A DNA stretch of 64,000 nucleotides from JBHGXV01 sp041920505. Lineage in GTDB: Bacteria; Bacillota; Bacilli; Brevibacillales; Brevibacillaceae. A model generated the notes under the pieces. It did not search any database. It saw nothing but the letters and a program-made list of their open reading frames with translations, and was not told the DNA's origin. Every line of letters starts with the position of its first letter. The stretch's first letter is position 1. The stretch lies in assembly GCA_041920505.1 (NCBI GenBank), contig JBHGXV010000039.1, positions 62,001 through 126,000 of the forward strand, given 5' to 3'. Below are positions 57,613-64,000 of the stretch, in pieces. Both the position numbers and the translations under genes were made by a program.

Positions 57613-59355
57613 GTGGCATTCGACGGCATCGTTACGCGCGCGGTCGTCCACGAGCTCTCCAGACTCGCGGGCGGCCGCATCACGCGCATCCATCAGCCTC
57701 ACACCACCGACATCGTCCTGTCGGTGCGCGCCCACGGGGAGAACCACAAGCTCTTGTTGTCGGCCAACCCCACCTATCCGCGCGCGCACCTGACCGGCGA
57801 AGAATTCGTCAATCCGCAGGAGGCCCCGATGTTTTGCATGCTGTTGCGCAAACACCTGGAGGGCGGACTCTTGGAAGCGATCACGCAAGTCGGCATGGAG
57901 CGGATCATCCACATCGACATCCGCACCCGCGACGAACTGGGCGATATGGCACGCAAGCGGCTGGTCGTGGAGATCATGGGCCGCCACAGCAACATTATCC
58001 TGCTGGATCAAGACAGCGGACTCATTCTCGACAGCGTCCACCACGTGACCGCAGCGATCAGCCAGTATCGCCAGGTGTTGCCGGGCCGACCGTACGTCTC
58101 GCCGCCCAGCCAGCACAAACGCGACCCGCTCACGGCGAGCGAACAGGACTTCACCATCGCGATCGACTGGAACGGCGGCAATCTGGCGGGACAGATCGTG
58201 GGCGCGTTCAGCGGGATCAGCCCGCTCATAGCCCGCGAGATCGTTCACCGCGCCGGGCTGTCCACTAGAGACGCGCTGTGGGGCGCGTTTTCCCGGCTGA
58301 TGCAGGACGTGCGCGCCCACGCCTACACGCCGGTCATCGTCCATTCCCGTGAAAAGCCGGTGTTTTCCGTCACCGAACTGACCCACATAACCGGCGGCGA
58401 AACGCTCCGCTTCGACTCGGTCAGCGCCTGCCTGCAAGCCTATTACGAGAAAAAAGCGATGCGCGACGTCGTGAAACAAAAAGTGCACGATCTCATCCGC
58501 CTCGTCACCGTCGAGAAGCAAAAGAACGAGAAGAAACTGGAAAAACTGGAACAATCGCTGACTGAAGCGCAGGAAGCGGAGCGCTTTCGGCTGTACGGCG
58601 AACTGATCACCGCCCACATGCACCAGATCAAGCGCGGCGACAGCCAACTGGTGGCCGTCAACTGGTACGATGAAGCGGGCGGCACGGTGACCATTCCGCT
58701 CGATCCGCTGAAGACGCCGTCGGAAAACATGCAGGCGTACTACAAAAAGTACAACAAGGCGAAAAACAGCGTGCGGTTCGTCGAACAGCAAATGGCGCTC
58801 GCCCGCGAAGAGATCGCCTACCTCGACGGGCTGTTGGTGCAACTGGAACACGCCACCGTAACCGAAGCGGAAGAGATTCGCGAAGAGATGGTCGAACAGG
58901 GCTACCTGCGCGACCGGCAGCGGCGCGGCCCGAAAAAGAAAAAGGACCTGCGCCCCGAGCTTGACATGTACTACTCCACAGACGGCATTCCGATCCTGGT
59001 GGGGAAAAACAACAAGCAAAACGACTATTTGACCAACAAGTTGGCCGCACCCAGCGACACCTGGCTGCACACCAAGGACATCCCCGGCTCGCACGTGGTC
59101 ATCCGCTCGCGCGACGTGCCGGAACAAACCCTGCGAGAGGCCGCCGTGCTCGCCGCCTACTACAGCAAAGCGCGGCACGGCAATCAGGTGCCGGTCGACT
59201 ACACCCTGGTAAAACACGTGAAAAAGCCGAGCGGCGCCAAGCCGGGCTTCTGCATCTACGAACAGCAACGCACGCTGTACGTCACGCCCGATGAACGCGT
59301 CGTCGAACGGCTTCGGCACAACCGCCCCGAAACAAGCGGCCAGGCGCATAGCTGA
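57613..59355 (+). CDS. rqcH: Ribosome quality control protein RqcH (NFACT family, YloA)
   Basis: 580 residues. The NFACT-N domain opens MAFDGIVTRAVVHELSRLAG and carries NPQEAPMFCMLLRKHLEGG. A long coiled coil (about 290-430) contains EKKLEKLEQSLTEAQEAER. The NFACT-R domain has DIPGSHVVIRS and ARHGNQVPVDYTLVKHVKKP. RqcH binds stalled 50S subunits with tRNA-Ala and adds C-terminal alanine tails as degradation tags. The conserved Asp-Arg pair needed for tailing aligns here with Glu96-Arg97 (GMERII), a conservative change. The GTG start is supported by AGAGGTGAATCGAA. It is divergent from yicC, as yloA and yloC are near each other in Bacillus. Confidence 0.95.
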   Translation: MAFDGIVTRAVVHELSRLAGGRITRIHQPHTTDIVLSVRAHGENHKLLLSANPTYPRAHLTGEEFVNPQEAPMFCMLLRKHLEGGLLEAITQVGMERIIHIDIRTRDELGDMARKRLVVEIMGRHSNIILLDQDSGLILDSVHHVTAAISQYRQVLPGRPYVSPPSQHKRDPLTASEQDFTIAIDWNGGNLAGQIVGAFSGISPLIAREIVHRAGLSTRDALWGAFSRLMQDVRAHAYTPVIVHSREKPVFSVTELTHITGGETLRFDSVSACLQAYYEKKAMRDVVKQKVHDLIRLVTVEKQKNEKKLEKLEQSLTEAQEAERFRLYGELITAHMHQIKRGDSQLVAVNWYDEAGGTVTIPLDPLKTPSENMQAYYKKYNKAKNSVRFVEQQMALAREEIAYLDGLLVQLEHATVTEAEEIREEMVEQGYLRDRQRRGPKKKKDLRPELDMYYSTDGIPILVGKNNKQNDYLTNKLAAPSDTWLHTKDIPGSHVVIRSRDVPEQTLREAAVLAAYYSKARHGNQVPVDYTLVKHVKKPSGAKPGFCIYEQQRTLYVTPDERVVERLRHNRPETSGQAHS

Positions 59356-59400
59356 CCCCTCCCCGTCCATACTAAGAGCAGGAAGGAGGAGATCCCGCCC

Positions 59401-59745
59401 ATGAACCTGTTGATCAAGTTTCTCGTCAATGGGATCATCGCCGTACCCGGACTGCTCTGGTCGGGGACATCGCTTTGGTTTTCGCTGCTTGCCACGGTTG
59501 CGTTTACTCTCCTCGCCTACGGGATGGGAGACGTGGTGATCTTGCCGCGCACCAACAATACGTTTGCCGCCGTATCCGACTTCGTGTTGGCATTCGCCTT
59601 TTTCTGGGCGGCCAGCGTCGTGTTTCTTCAGCCTTTTCGGCTGTCCGGCCTGTTTCTCACGTCGTTTGCGCTGTCCGTTGCCGAATATGTTTACCATGGA
59701 TATTTACAGAGAGCTGGGACTCATCACTCCAAGCATCCCGGCTAA
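59401..59745 (+). CDS. DUF2512 family membrane protein
   Basis: 114 residues with four hydrophobic helices. The pattern MNLLIKFLVNGIIAVPGLL, YGMGDVVILPRTNNTFAAVSDF and a final AEYVYHGYLQ matches the DUF2512 (YndM-like) family. Function unknown; Bacillus members are small integral membrane proteins. The ATG is 12 bases after AAGGAGGAG. It is 45 bases downstream of rqcH and may be co-transcribed with it. Confidence 0.75.
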   Translation: MNLLIKFLVNGIIAVPGLLWSGTSLWFSLLATVAFTLLAYGMGDVVILPRTNNTFAAVSDFVLAFAFFWAASVVFLQPFRLSGLFLTSFALSVAEYVYHGYLQRAGTHHSKHPG

Positions 59746-59791
59746 GCCGCCTGTCTTGGGTGCTAAGAACTGACAGCGAAAGGGGATTGGC

Positions 59792-60130
59792 ATGAACGTC
59801 ATCGGCATCGTGCAAACCGACCTGAACGAGTTTAACATCCTGTTCGATCCGAGCAGCCAGGATGAAAACCAACAACATGACGACCAACAAAAAGACGAAG
59901 GGTTGTTCGCGCTGTTCGGCGGGGACGACGGCTCCGGGAACGGTAACCAGCCGCAGGAGATGACCGTGCGGATCAAGGGGATTCCCGAAGGGCAAAAAGC
60001 CCCGTTTTTGCAGATGTACCAGATCATCCAGGACGCAAAAGAGCTGAAAGAGCTGGAGGAAAACCTGACCATCGTTCAGCGTGGAGAGGATCAGAACCAG
60101 CAGGGTGACCAATCCGGGCAAAACCACTAA
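59792..60130 (+). CDS. Hypothetical acidic Gln-rich protein
   Basis: 112 residues. The sequence is very rich in Asp, Gln, Asn and Glu (SSQDENQQHDDQQKDEG, then EDQNQQGDQSGQNH at the end). Short ordered stretches (FNILFDP, EMTVRIKGIPEG, FLQMYQIIQDAKELKELEENL) alternate with disordered linkers. No family recognised. The ATG follows CGAAAGGGGATTGGC, and a good terminator lies downstream at 60172-60203, supporting a real gene. Confidence 0.6.
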   Translation: MNVIGIVQTDLNEFNILFDPSSQDENQQHDDQQKDEGLFALFGGDDGSGNGNQPQEMTVRIKGIPEGQKAPFLQMYQIIQDAKELKELEENLTIVQRGEDQNQQGDQSGQNH

Positions 60131-60171
60131 ACGAACCGCAGGGAGCGTCCGCACACAGGCTCCTTCGCCAG

Positions 60172-60203
60172 GCCGCAGCCGACAGACGGCGGCGGCTTTT
60201 TTT
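60172..60203 (+). terminator. Terminator after the acidic hypothetical gene
   Basis: GCCGC-A-GCCG and CGGC-G-GCGGC stem with a 5-base loop and a run of seven T. Confidence 0.85.
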
Positions 60204-60313
60204 ATGGGCAGTTTTTTCCTGACCCCGATTCCCGCTTTAATCCCTTGCGCCCCTGCCTGTCTTATAGTAGGCTGAATCCTGAACAGATCACGACAACGGA
60301 GTTGACGCTACAG

Positions 60314-61543
60314 ATGAAACGCAAGGCACTCGGACTGTTGCTCGCCATGGCGCTTTTGCCGGTCTCCTCCCATGCGGGAGAAACGCATGCCGCGACCGGC
60401 GAGATCCAGGTGCAGTACAACGGCAAGGCCATCGCCTTTCCCGACCAAAAGCCGATCATTCGTGAAAATCGCACACTTGTGCCGATTCGCGCCATTGCCG
60501 AGGGATTGGGCTTTCAGGTGAACTGGAACAATGCCGCGCGCACGGTGACAATTTCCAAAGGCACCCATTCGGTTCGTCTCACCCTCGATCAGAAGATCGC
60601 GTACCGCGATAACCAGCCCATCACCCTGGACGTGCCCGCCCAGTTGATCAACGACCGCACCATCGTGCCGGTTCGCTTCATCGCCGAAGGGCTCAACTAC
60701 CAGGTCAACTGGGTGGCGGCCAACCGGACGGTCAAAATCGACGACCGCACCGTTTACGCCCGCTTGCACGACGTGGTGGTTTACAGCGACGAGGTGGACA
60801 AGCAGTGGAAAGCCCTGTTGTTTCTCTTTTTAGGCAATCAGACGGACAACCCGATCGCCCAGGTGTTGCGCGCCAAGGCGGGGGACGACACGCTGTACGG
60901 CCGCTACCTCATCGCCCAAAACGGCGACGCCATCAAGGTTCCACAGACGCAACTGGACGAATTCGTGAAGGCGGTCAAAGCAAAAGCGCTCGCCCGCAAC
61001 CACAATTCCGAGAAGGCGATGCAGCAGGAAATGGCGGCACTGGGCATCACCGATCAGGACATCCGCGAACTCGGCTATCTGGACATATACACGACGATGT
61101 ACGTGAAAACGAACATTACCGACACCGACCTGCAAGCGTACTACGAGAAGAACAAAGCCCAGTTCACCGTCGCCACCGTCCGCCACATCCTGGTGGACAC
61201 CGAGACGGAAGCCAAATCGGTCATTGACCGGCTGAAAAAAGGAGAATCGTTCGCCACGCTGGCCAAAACCCTCTCCAAGGACCCGGGCAGCAAGGATAAC
61301 GGCGGCCTGTACGCAGACGCCGACGTCTCCAAGTGGGTGCCCGAATTCCGTGATGCCGTCATGACCCAGCCGATCGGCCAGGTCGGCCAACCGGTCAAAA
61401 CCTCATACGGCTACCACGTCATCCTGGTGGAAAAACGGACCGTCAAACCGCTCTCTCTGGTAAAGGACGCAGTCATGAGCGGCGTCGTTCAGGAAAAGAC
61501 GAAACAGTTGCGGGCAGAAGCGTTCAAGGACAAAACGAACTAG
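60314..61543 (+). CDS. Secreted parvulin-type PPIase with copper amine oxidase N-terminal-like domain
   Basis: 409 residues. A signal peptide (about 1-26, LLPVSSHAGETHA) is followed by two tandem beta strands of a Cu_amine_oxidN1 domain (NRTLVPIRAIAEGLGFQVNW and DRTIVPVRFIAEGLNYQVNW), common in secreted Bacillota proteins and probably involved in cell-wall contact. A SurA-N-like helical part follows (DEFVKAVKAKAL, LGITDQDIRELG). The C-terminal PpiC domain has ATVRHILVDTETEAKSVIDRL, KDPGSKDNGGLYADAD and VKTSYGYHVILVEKR. It probably folds exported proteins. The ATG at 60314 follows CGGAG with a long spacing; the upstream in-frame start is rejected for lacking a signal peptide fit. Confidence 0.85.
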   Translation: MKRKALGLLLAMALLPVSSHAGETHAATGEIQVQYNGKAIAFPDQKPIIRENRTLVPIRAIAEGLGFQVNWNNAARTVTISKGTHSVRLTLDQKIAYRDNQPITLDVPAQLINDRTIVPVRFIAEGLNYQVNWVAANRTVKIDDRTVYARLHDVVVYSDEVDKQWKALLFLFLGNQTDNPIAQVLRAKAGDDTLYGRYLIAQNGDAIKVPQTQLDEFVKAVKAKALARNHNSEKAMQQEMAALGITDQDIRELGYLDIYTTMYVKTNITDTDLQAYYEKNKAQFTVATVRHILVDTETEAKSVIDRLKKGESFATLAKTLSKDPGSKDNGGLYADADVSKWVPEFRDAVMTQPIGQVGQPVKTSYGYHVILVEKRTVKPLSLVKDAVMSGVVQEKTKQLRAEAFKDKTN

Positions 61544-61550
61544 CAAGCAG

Positions 61551-61584
61551 AAACGAGGAGGCTGAACCGAGCCTCCTCGTTTGC
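61551..61584. terminator. Bidirectional terminator after the foldase gene
   Basis: AACGAGGAGGCT and AGCCTCCTCGTT form a 12-base stem with a 7-base loop, between the convergent foldase gene and the ParB-like gene; T-containing flanks on both sides. Confidence 0.8.
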
Positions 61585-61600
61585 ATGATCGCTGGTTTTT

Positions 61601-62446
61601 TTATCCGAGACGGGATGGAATCAAGGTTTCCTGCGAAAACAACTGAATGTGTTTTAAGCCCGTTTGCAGGTCAAATTCATACGTCAGCTCCGACACAAGA
61701 AAATCAAACAAATACGGGGGACGCGGCGCCGAGTAAATGTCAATCCCGTAAGAATGAGACAAAAAACCGGAATCAAATGCGTGGTCCAGTAGAACGCAAG
61801 GGATTGGACCGTCAAATCCGACGCGCTGCAAGGCATAGAGACGATGAAGTCCGTTCACCAGATAAATGCGTCCTTCATATTTCGTCACTTCAATAAACGG
61901 ACTGGGTCTCCCCACTTGTACGATCAACCGCAGTTCTCCCGTCTGCTCGTTTTGTTGAATCCGCAGCCCTTTCACCGTTACCGTACGATCTTCCGTTACC
62001 AACGAGAATTGGATGTTGTTTCCCGGATTGGACAAACTGATCTGCGCTTTTTTCTTCCGATCCAGCTTGTCGAGACAAATCGCCAACATGCCCTGTTCGC
62101 GATACATTTGCTCCAGCCGCTCGCAATCTTCTTTCGCGACAAACGGTTTCATCGGAATGATCGCCTGATAATGGTGGAGCCAACAGAGCGATACCTGCTG
62201 TTCGGCGTACTGGTCCTGAAAGACGGGGCTATTGGTGAAATGAATCGCTGCCTCCTCCGGCTCCATCGGCGTCAAATAGCACGATCTTCCGGTATAGGCG
62301 GACGTGGGCAGATTGCTTTGCATCTTCGTCCATTGGCGGTAAAAGGATCCAAAATCATTTCCGACACACTCTTGCGCATAAAACCCCTGCAACTGCTTCT
62401 CGTCCAAAAACGGCAACAAGACAATCCCTGTTTTTTGATCGACCAT
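61601..62446 (-). CDS. ParB/sulfiredoxin-fold-like protein of unknown function
   Basis: 281 residues. No full-length family is recognised. The segment SPFIEVTKYEGRIYLVNGLHR at 182-202, continued by LYALQRVGFDGPIPCVLL, resembles the ParB-N/sulfiredoxin fold core (the N/DG-x-HR motif with the following helix and IPC strand). The N-terminal half has a small helical region and a beta-rich part (ISLSNPGNNIQFSLV, TVTVKGLRIQQNEQTGELRL). ParB-like folds include nucleases, CTPases and modification enzymes. It starts 15 bases after the winged-helix gene, with GGAGAGATCGTTG as ribosome-binding site, so they form an operon. Confidence 0.65.
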   Translation of the reverse strand: MVDQKTGIVLLPFLDEKQLQGFYAQECVGNDFGSFYRQWTKMQSNLPTSAYTGRSCYLTPMEPEEAAIHFTNSPVFQDQYAEQQVSLCWLHHYQAIIPMKPFVAKEDCERLEQMYREQGMLAICLDKLDRKKKAQISLSNPGNNIQFSLVTEDRTVTVKGLRIQQNEQTGELRLIVQVGRPSPFIEVTKYEGRIYLVNGLHRLYALQRVGFDGPIPCVLLDHAFDSGFLSHSYGIDIYSAPRPPYLFDFLVSELTYEFDLQTGLKHIQLFSQETLIPSRLG

Positions 62447-62461
62447 CAACGATCTCTCCGT

Positions 62462-63331
62462 TTACACTTCTGTAATCTTGTACGTGCCTTGCACCTGGAA
62501 GGCATTTCTCGGCGTCAAGTGCTCATCCTTGACCGCATCGGCGCGAAATACACTTATGCCGGGACGGTATTGCCAATCCCGGGTCTTGACTTCATGATGA
62601 ATCGTGCGCAAATCCCACAGTTCTTTCAGCGATTCGAACACGGGCAACAGTTGGGGGTACTGCTGCCGGTAGGCATCGATTTTGGTTTTGATGTCATTTG
62701 CGTCTTCTTGCCGTTTTCGTGCGGCGATAAGCGCTTGAATCACTTCGGTGATGGGTTTGACCTGCTCCATCTGGGAAAGATGCTTGGCAAGGGTGAAACC
62801 CTTTTTCGTCAGCGAGCAGAACATGTTCTTGCCGTTTTTCTCCCTGTATACCAGTTCACGCTCTTCCAGCGATTGGACAATCGGCGTCAACTGTGGATGT
62901 TGAATGTGGAGATACTGCGCAATTTCACCCATCGTCGCCAGATTTTTCCGTAGGAGGTAGGCAAGAATCTGTGTGTCGTATTTGCTCTTGTAAACCAAGA
63001 GTTGCACCTGTACGTCAGGAATGGTGCTGGCGTAATACTGGATCAGTTTGGCCAGCGTTTCAAGCCTTCCCTTGACGACACTCAACCCCGGTTTTCTGTC
63101 GCGCAGGTAGGTCAGGCGGCGCAAAGCGGCTCGCAACAGGGGGAGAAGTTCCTCCAGATCCGCCAACCGCCTGTTCTCGTGCAAGTAAAACACGTGAGCA
63201 GTGATAAGATCGCTCAACTCGCGGATGGGTTCCATCTCTTCCTGGTCTATCAGGCGGGTAAACTCGGCAAAAAACTGAGGCGGATTCGTTTCAAACAATC
63301 GTTCCCATTCTTGCAAGGTTGGACGAGACAC
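62462..63331 (-). CDS. Winged-helix (MarR-like) protein with helical N-terminal domain
   Basis: 289 residues starting at GTG 63331 behind AAGGAGGGATCGACT. The first 110 residues are helical (QEWERLFETNPPQFFAEF, DLITAHVFYLHENRRLADLEELL). A winged helix follows at about 115-185: DTQILAYLLRKNLATMGEIAQYL, then QLTPIVQSLEERELVYREKNGKN. The C-terminal part is helical then beta. It could be a transcription factor or part of a larger complex. An 11-base tandem repeat at 63355-63376 lies just before the gene. No match to a named family was recognised. Confidence 0.7.
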   Translation of the reverse strand: MSRPTLQEWERLFETNPPQFFAEFTRLIDQEEMEPIRELSDLITAHVFYLHENRRLADLEELLPLLRAALRRLTYLRDRKPGLSVVKGRLETLAKLIQYYASTIPDVQVQLLVYKSKYDTQILAYLLRKNLATMGEIAQYLHIQHPQLTPIVQSLEERELVYREKNGKNMFCSLTKKGFTLAKHLSQMEQVKPITEVIQALIAARKRQEDANDIKTKIDAYRQQYPQLLPVFESLKELWDLRTIHHEVKTRDWQYRPGISVFRADAVKDEHLTPRNAFQVQGTYKITEV

Positions 63332-63354
63332 AGTCGATCCCTCCTTGTTCTATG

Positions 63355-63376
63355 TGTTAAGTATATCTTAAGTATA
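63355..63376. repeat. 11-base tandem repeat upstream of the winged-helix gene
   Basis: TGTTAAGTATA followed directly by TCTTAAGTATA (10 of 11 positions alike). On the minus strand each copy holds a TATACT -10-like hexamer. It could be an autoregulatory operator or a double start region. Confidence 0.5.
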
Positions 63377-63401
63377 GGAAAATGAGAAGGTGTTTAGCCC
63401 G

Positions 63402-64000
63402 CTACAGGGTAAAAACCCCAATCGTCCCTCTTTGCTGCGGGAATCGTTTGTAAAACTGTTCGTAAGGCACTCCCTTTTTCTCTGCCCTGTTCACTTTGTA
63501 CAAAGGGGCCGTTGCGTACGAATGATCGTTTTGACGGACGCCTGTGGTCTCCACCGGCCACCCATTGTTGGCAATGACAATCGTGGTCAGTCCCATCCCT
63601 CTGAGCGTGTTGGCGGTATGTTCAAACTTTTCCTCCATTTTGGGAGTCATGGCGCTCACCAGCAGAAGATCGATTTCCAATTCCTCCACGAACGACTTGT
63701 CCAGACTCAAGAAGTCCTTGCAAATGACGAAACATACCCGGCCGACCGGTGTTTCCAAGATGGTCCAGCTGGAGCCGGGAACAATGTCCTCGATCGCCCC
63801 TTTTTCATATGCTTGGGCGGAAATACGTGACGCCGCGTCCGCACGTTGCTTAAACGTGACGGGTTCTTTTTTTGTTTCCCTACAAAGAACCATATACGTA
63901 ATATCGTCCCATTCATCCAGTTTCGGCACGAAGCAGGCCGCTGTGTTTTCCCAATCGCCATCCGCGTTTTGCTTGTGAAGATACCCGGCTATCACGAGAA
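63402..64000 (-). CDS. Nitrilase-superfamily-like protein, N-terminus outside the window
   Basis: At least 199 residues; the frame is open at the right edge, so the true start lies beyond 64000. Carbon-nitrogen hydrolase features are visible: WENTAACFVP, ILETPVGRVCFVICKDF with the likely catalytic Cys (codon at 63720-63722), EIDLLLVSAMTP and TTIVIANNG. In the family Cys, Lys and Glu act on amide or nitrile bonds; the Glu should be in the missing part. The GTG at 63995 is an internal codon, not a confident start. It is transcribed in the same direction as the winged-helix and ParB-like genes and ends 70 bases before the former. Confidence 0.75.
   Translation of the reverse strand, partial: LVIAGYLHKQNADGDWENTAACFVPKLDEWDDITYMVLCRETKKEPVTFKQRADAASRISAQAYEKGAIEDIVPGSSWTILETPVGRVCFVICKDFLSLDKSFVEELEIDLLLVSAMTPKMEEKFEHTANTLRGMGLTTIVIANNGWPVETTGVRQNDHSYATAPLYKVNRAEKKGVPYEQFYKRFPQQRGTIGVFTL

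Noticed and set aside
57577..59697. Minus-strand 706-codon frame opposite rqcH
   Set aside because: Antisense shadow of rqcH; no ribosome-binding site or domain.

Overview
The window looks like the chromosome of a high-GC, endospore-forming member of the Bacillota (Bacillales or Paenibacillales grade). Evidence is the spore genes (cotJB/cotJC/cotJA, spoVM, a PdaA-type deacetylase), strong AGGAGG ribosome-binding sites, frequent GTG/TTG starts, LexA boxes of the Gram-positive CGAAC-N4-GTTYG type, and the conserved Bacillus 'ylo' gene order. Genus cannot be fixed by eye. No rRNA, tRNA, CRISPR array or insertion sequence was seen.

Layout. 1-11.4 kb is a mixed region: a partial DUF47 gene, a membrane diguanylate cyclase, a frameshifted glyoxalase-fold gene, an MFS exporter, two polysaccharide deacetylases, a methyltransferase, two very small genes, the cotJ coat genes in unusual order, a SOS-controlled Y-family polymerase/YolD pair, and a toxin-antitoxin pair whose toxin is frameshifted. 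11.4-19.8 kb is the distal half of the ylo block: recG, sdaAA, sdaAB, a DegV/FakB gene, fakA, yloU, then rpmB divergently, spoVM, a 58-residue membrane protein and thiN. 19.9-42.3 kb is inserted between thiN and rpe, neighbours in Bacillus subtilis: an amino-acid ABC transporter, an M20 peptidase, a 1451-residue secreted protein of ten tandem ~132-residue repeats, and an eleven-gene envelope-glycan operon. 42.5-59.4 kb is the proximal half of the ylo block (methyltransferase, then rpe, rsgA, prkC, prpC, rlmN, rsmB, fmt, def, priA, coaBC, rpoZ, gmk, remA, yicC on the minus strand, rqcH divergently). 59.4-64 kb has small hypothetical genes, a secreted parvulin-type foldase, and an unrecognised minus-strand module (nitrilase-fold protein, winged-helix protein, ParB-like protein) running off the window edge.

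How they work together. The glycan operon reads, in transcription order, co-polymerase/BY-kinase, Wzy-type polymerase, Wzx flippase, glycosyltransferase, heparinase-family lyase, glycosyltransferase, PglC-, PglD-, PglE- and PglF-like genes, and a DUF218 protein. It encodes a complete-looking bacillosamine pathway plus a Wzx/Wzy assembly line. The giant repeat protein lies directly downstream and may share the cell surface with this glycan. The best candidates for undescribed biology are this repeat protein and glycan pairing, the BY-kinase with a degenerate P-loop, the three-gene module at the right edge, and a 56-residue His/Arg/Met-rich protein.
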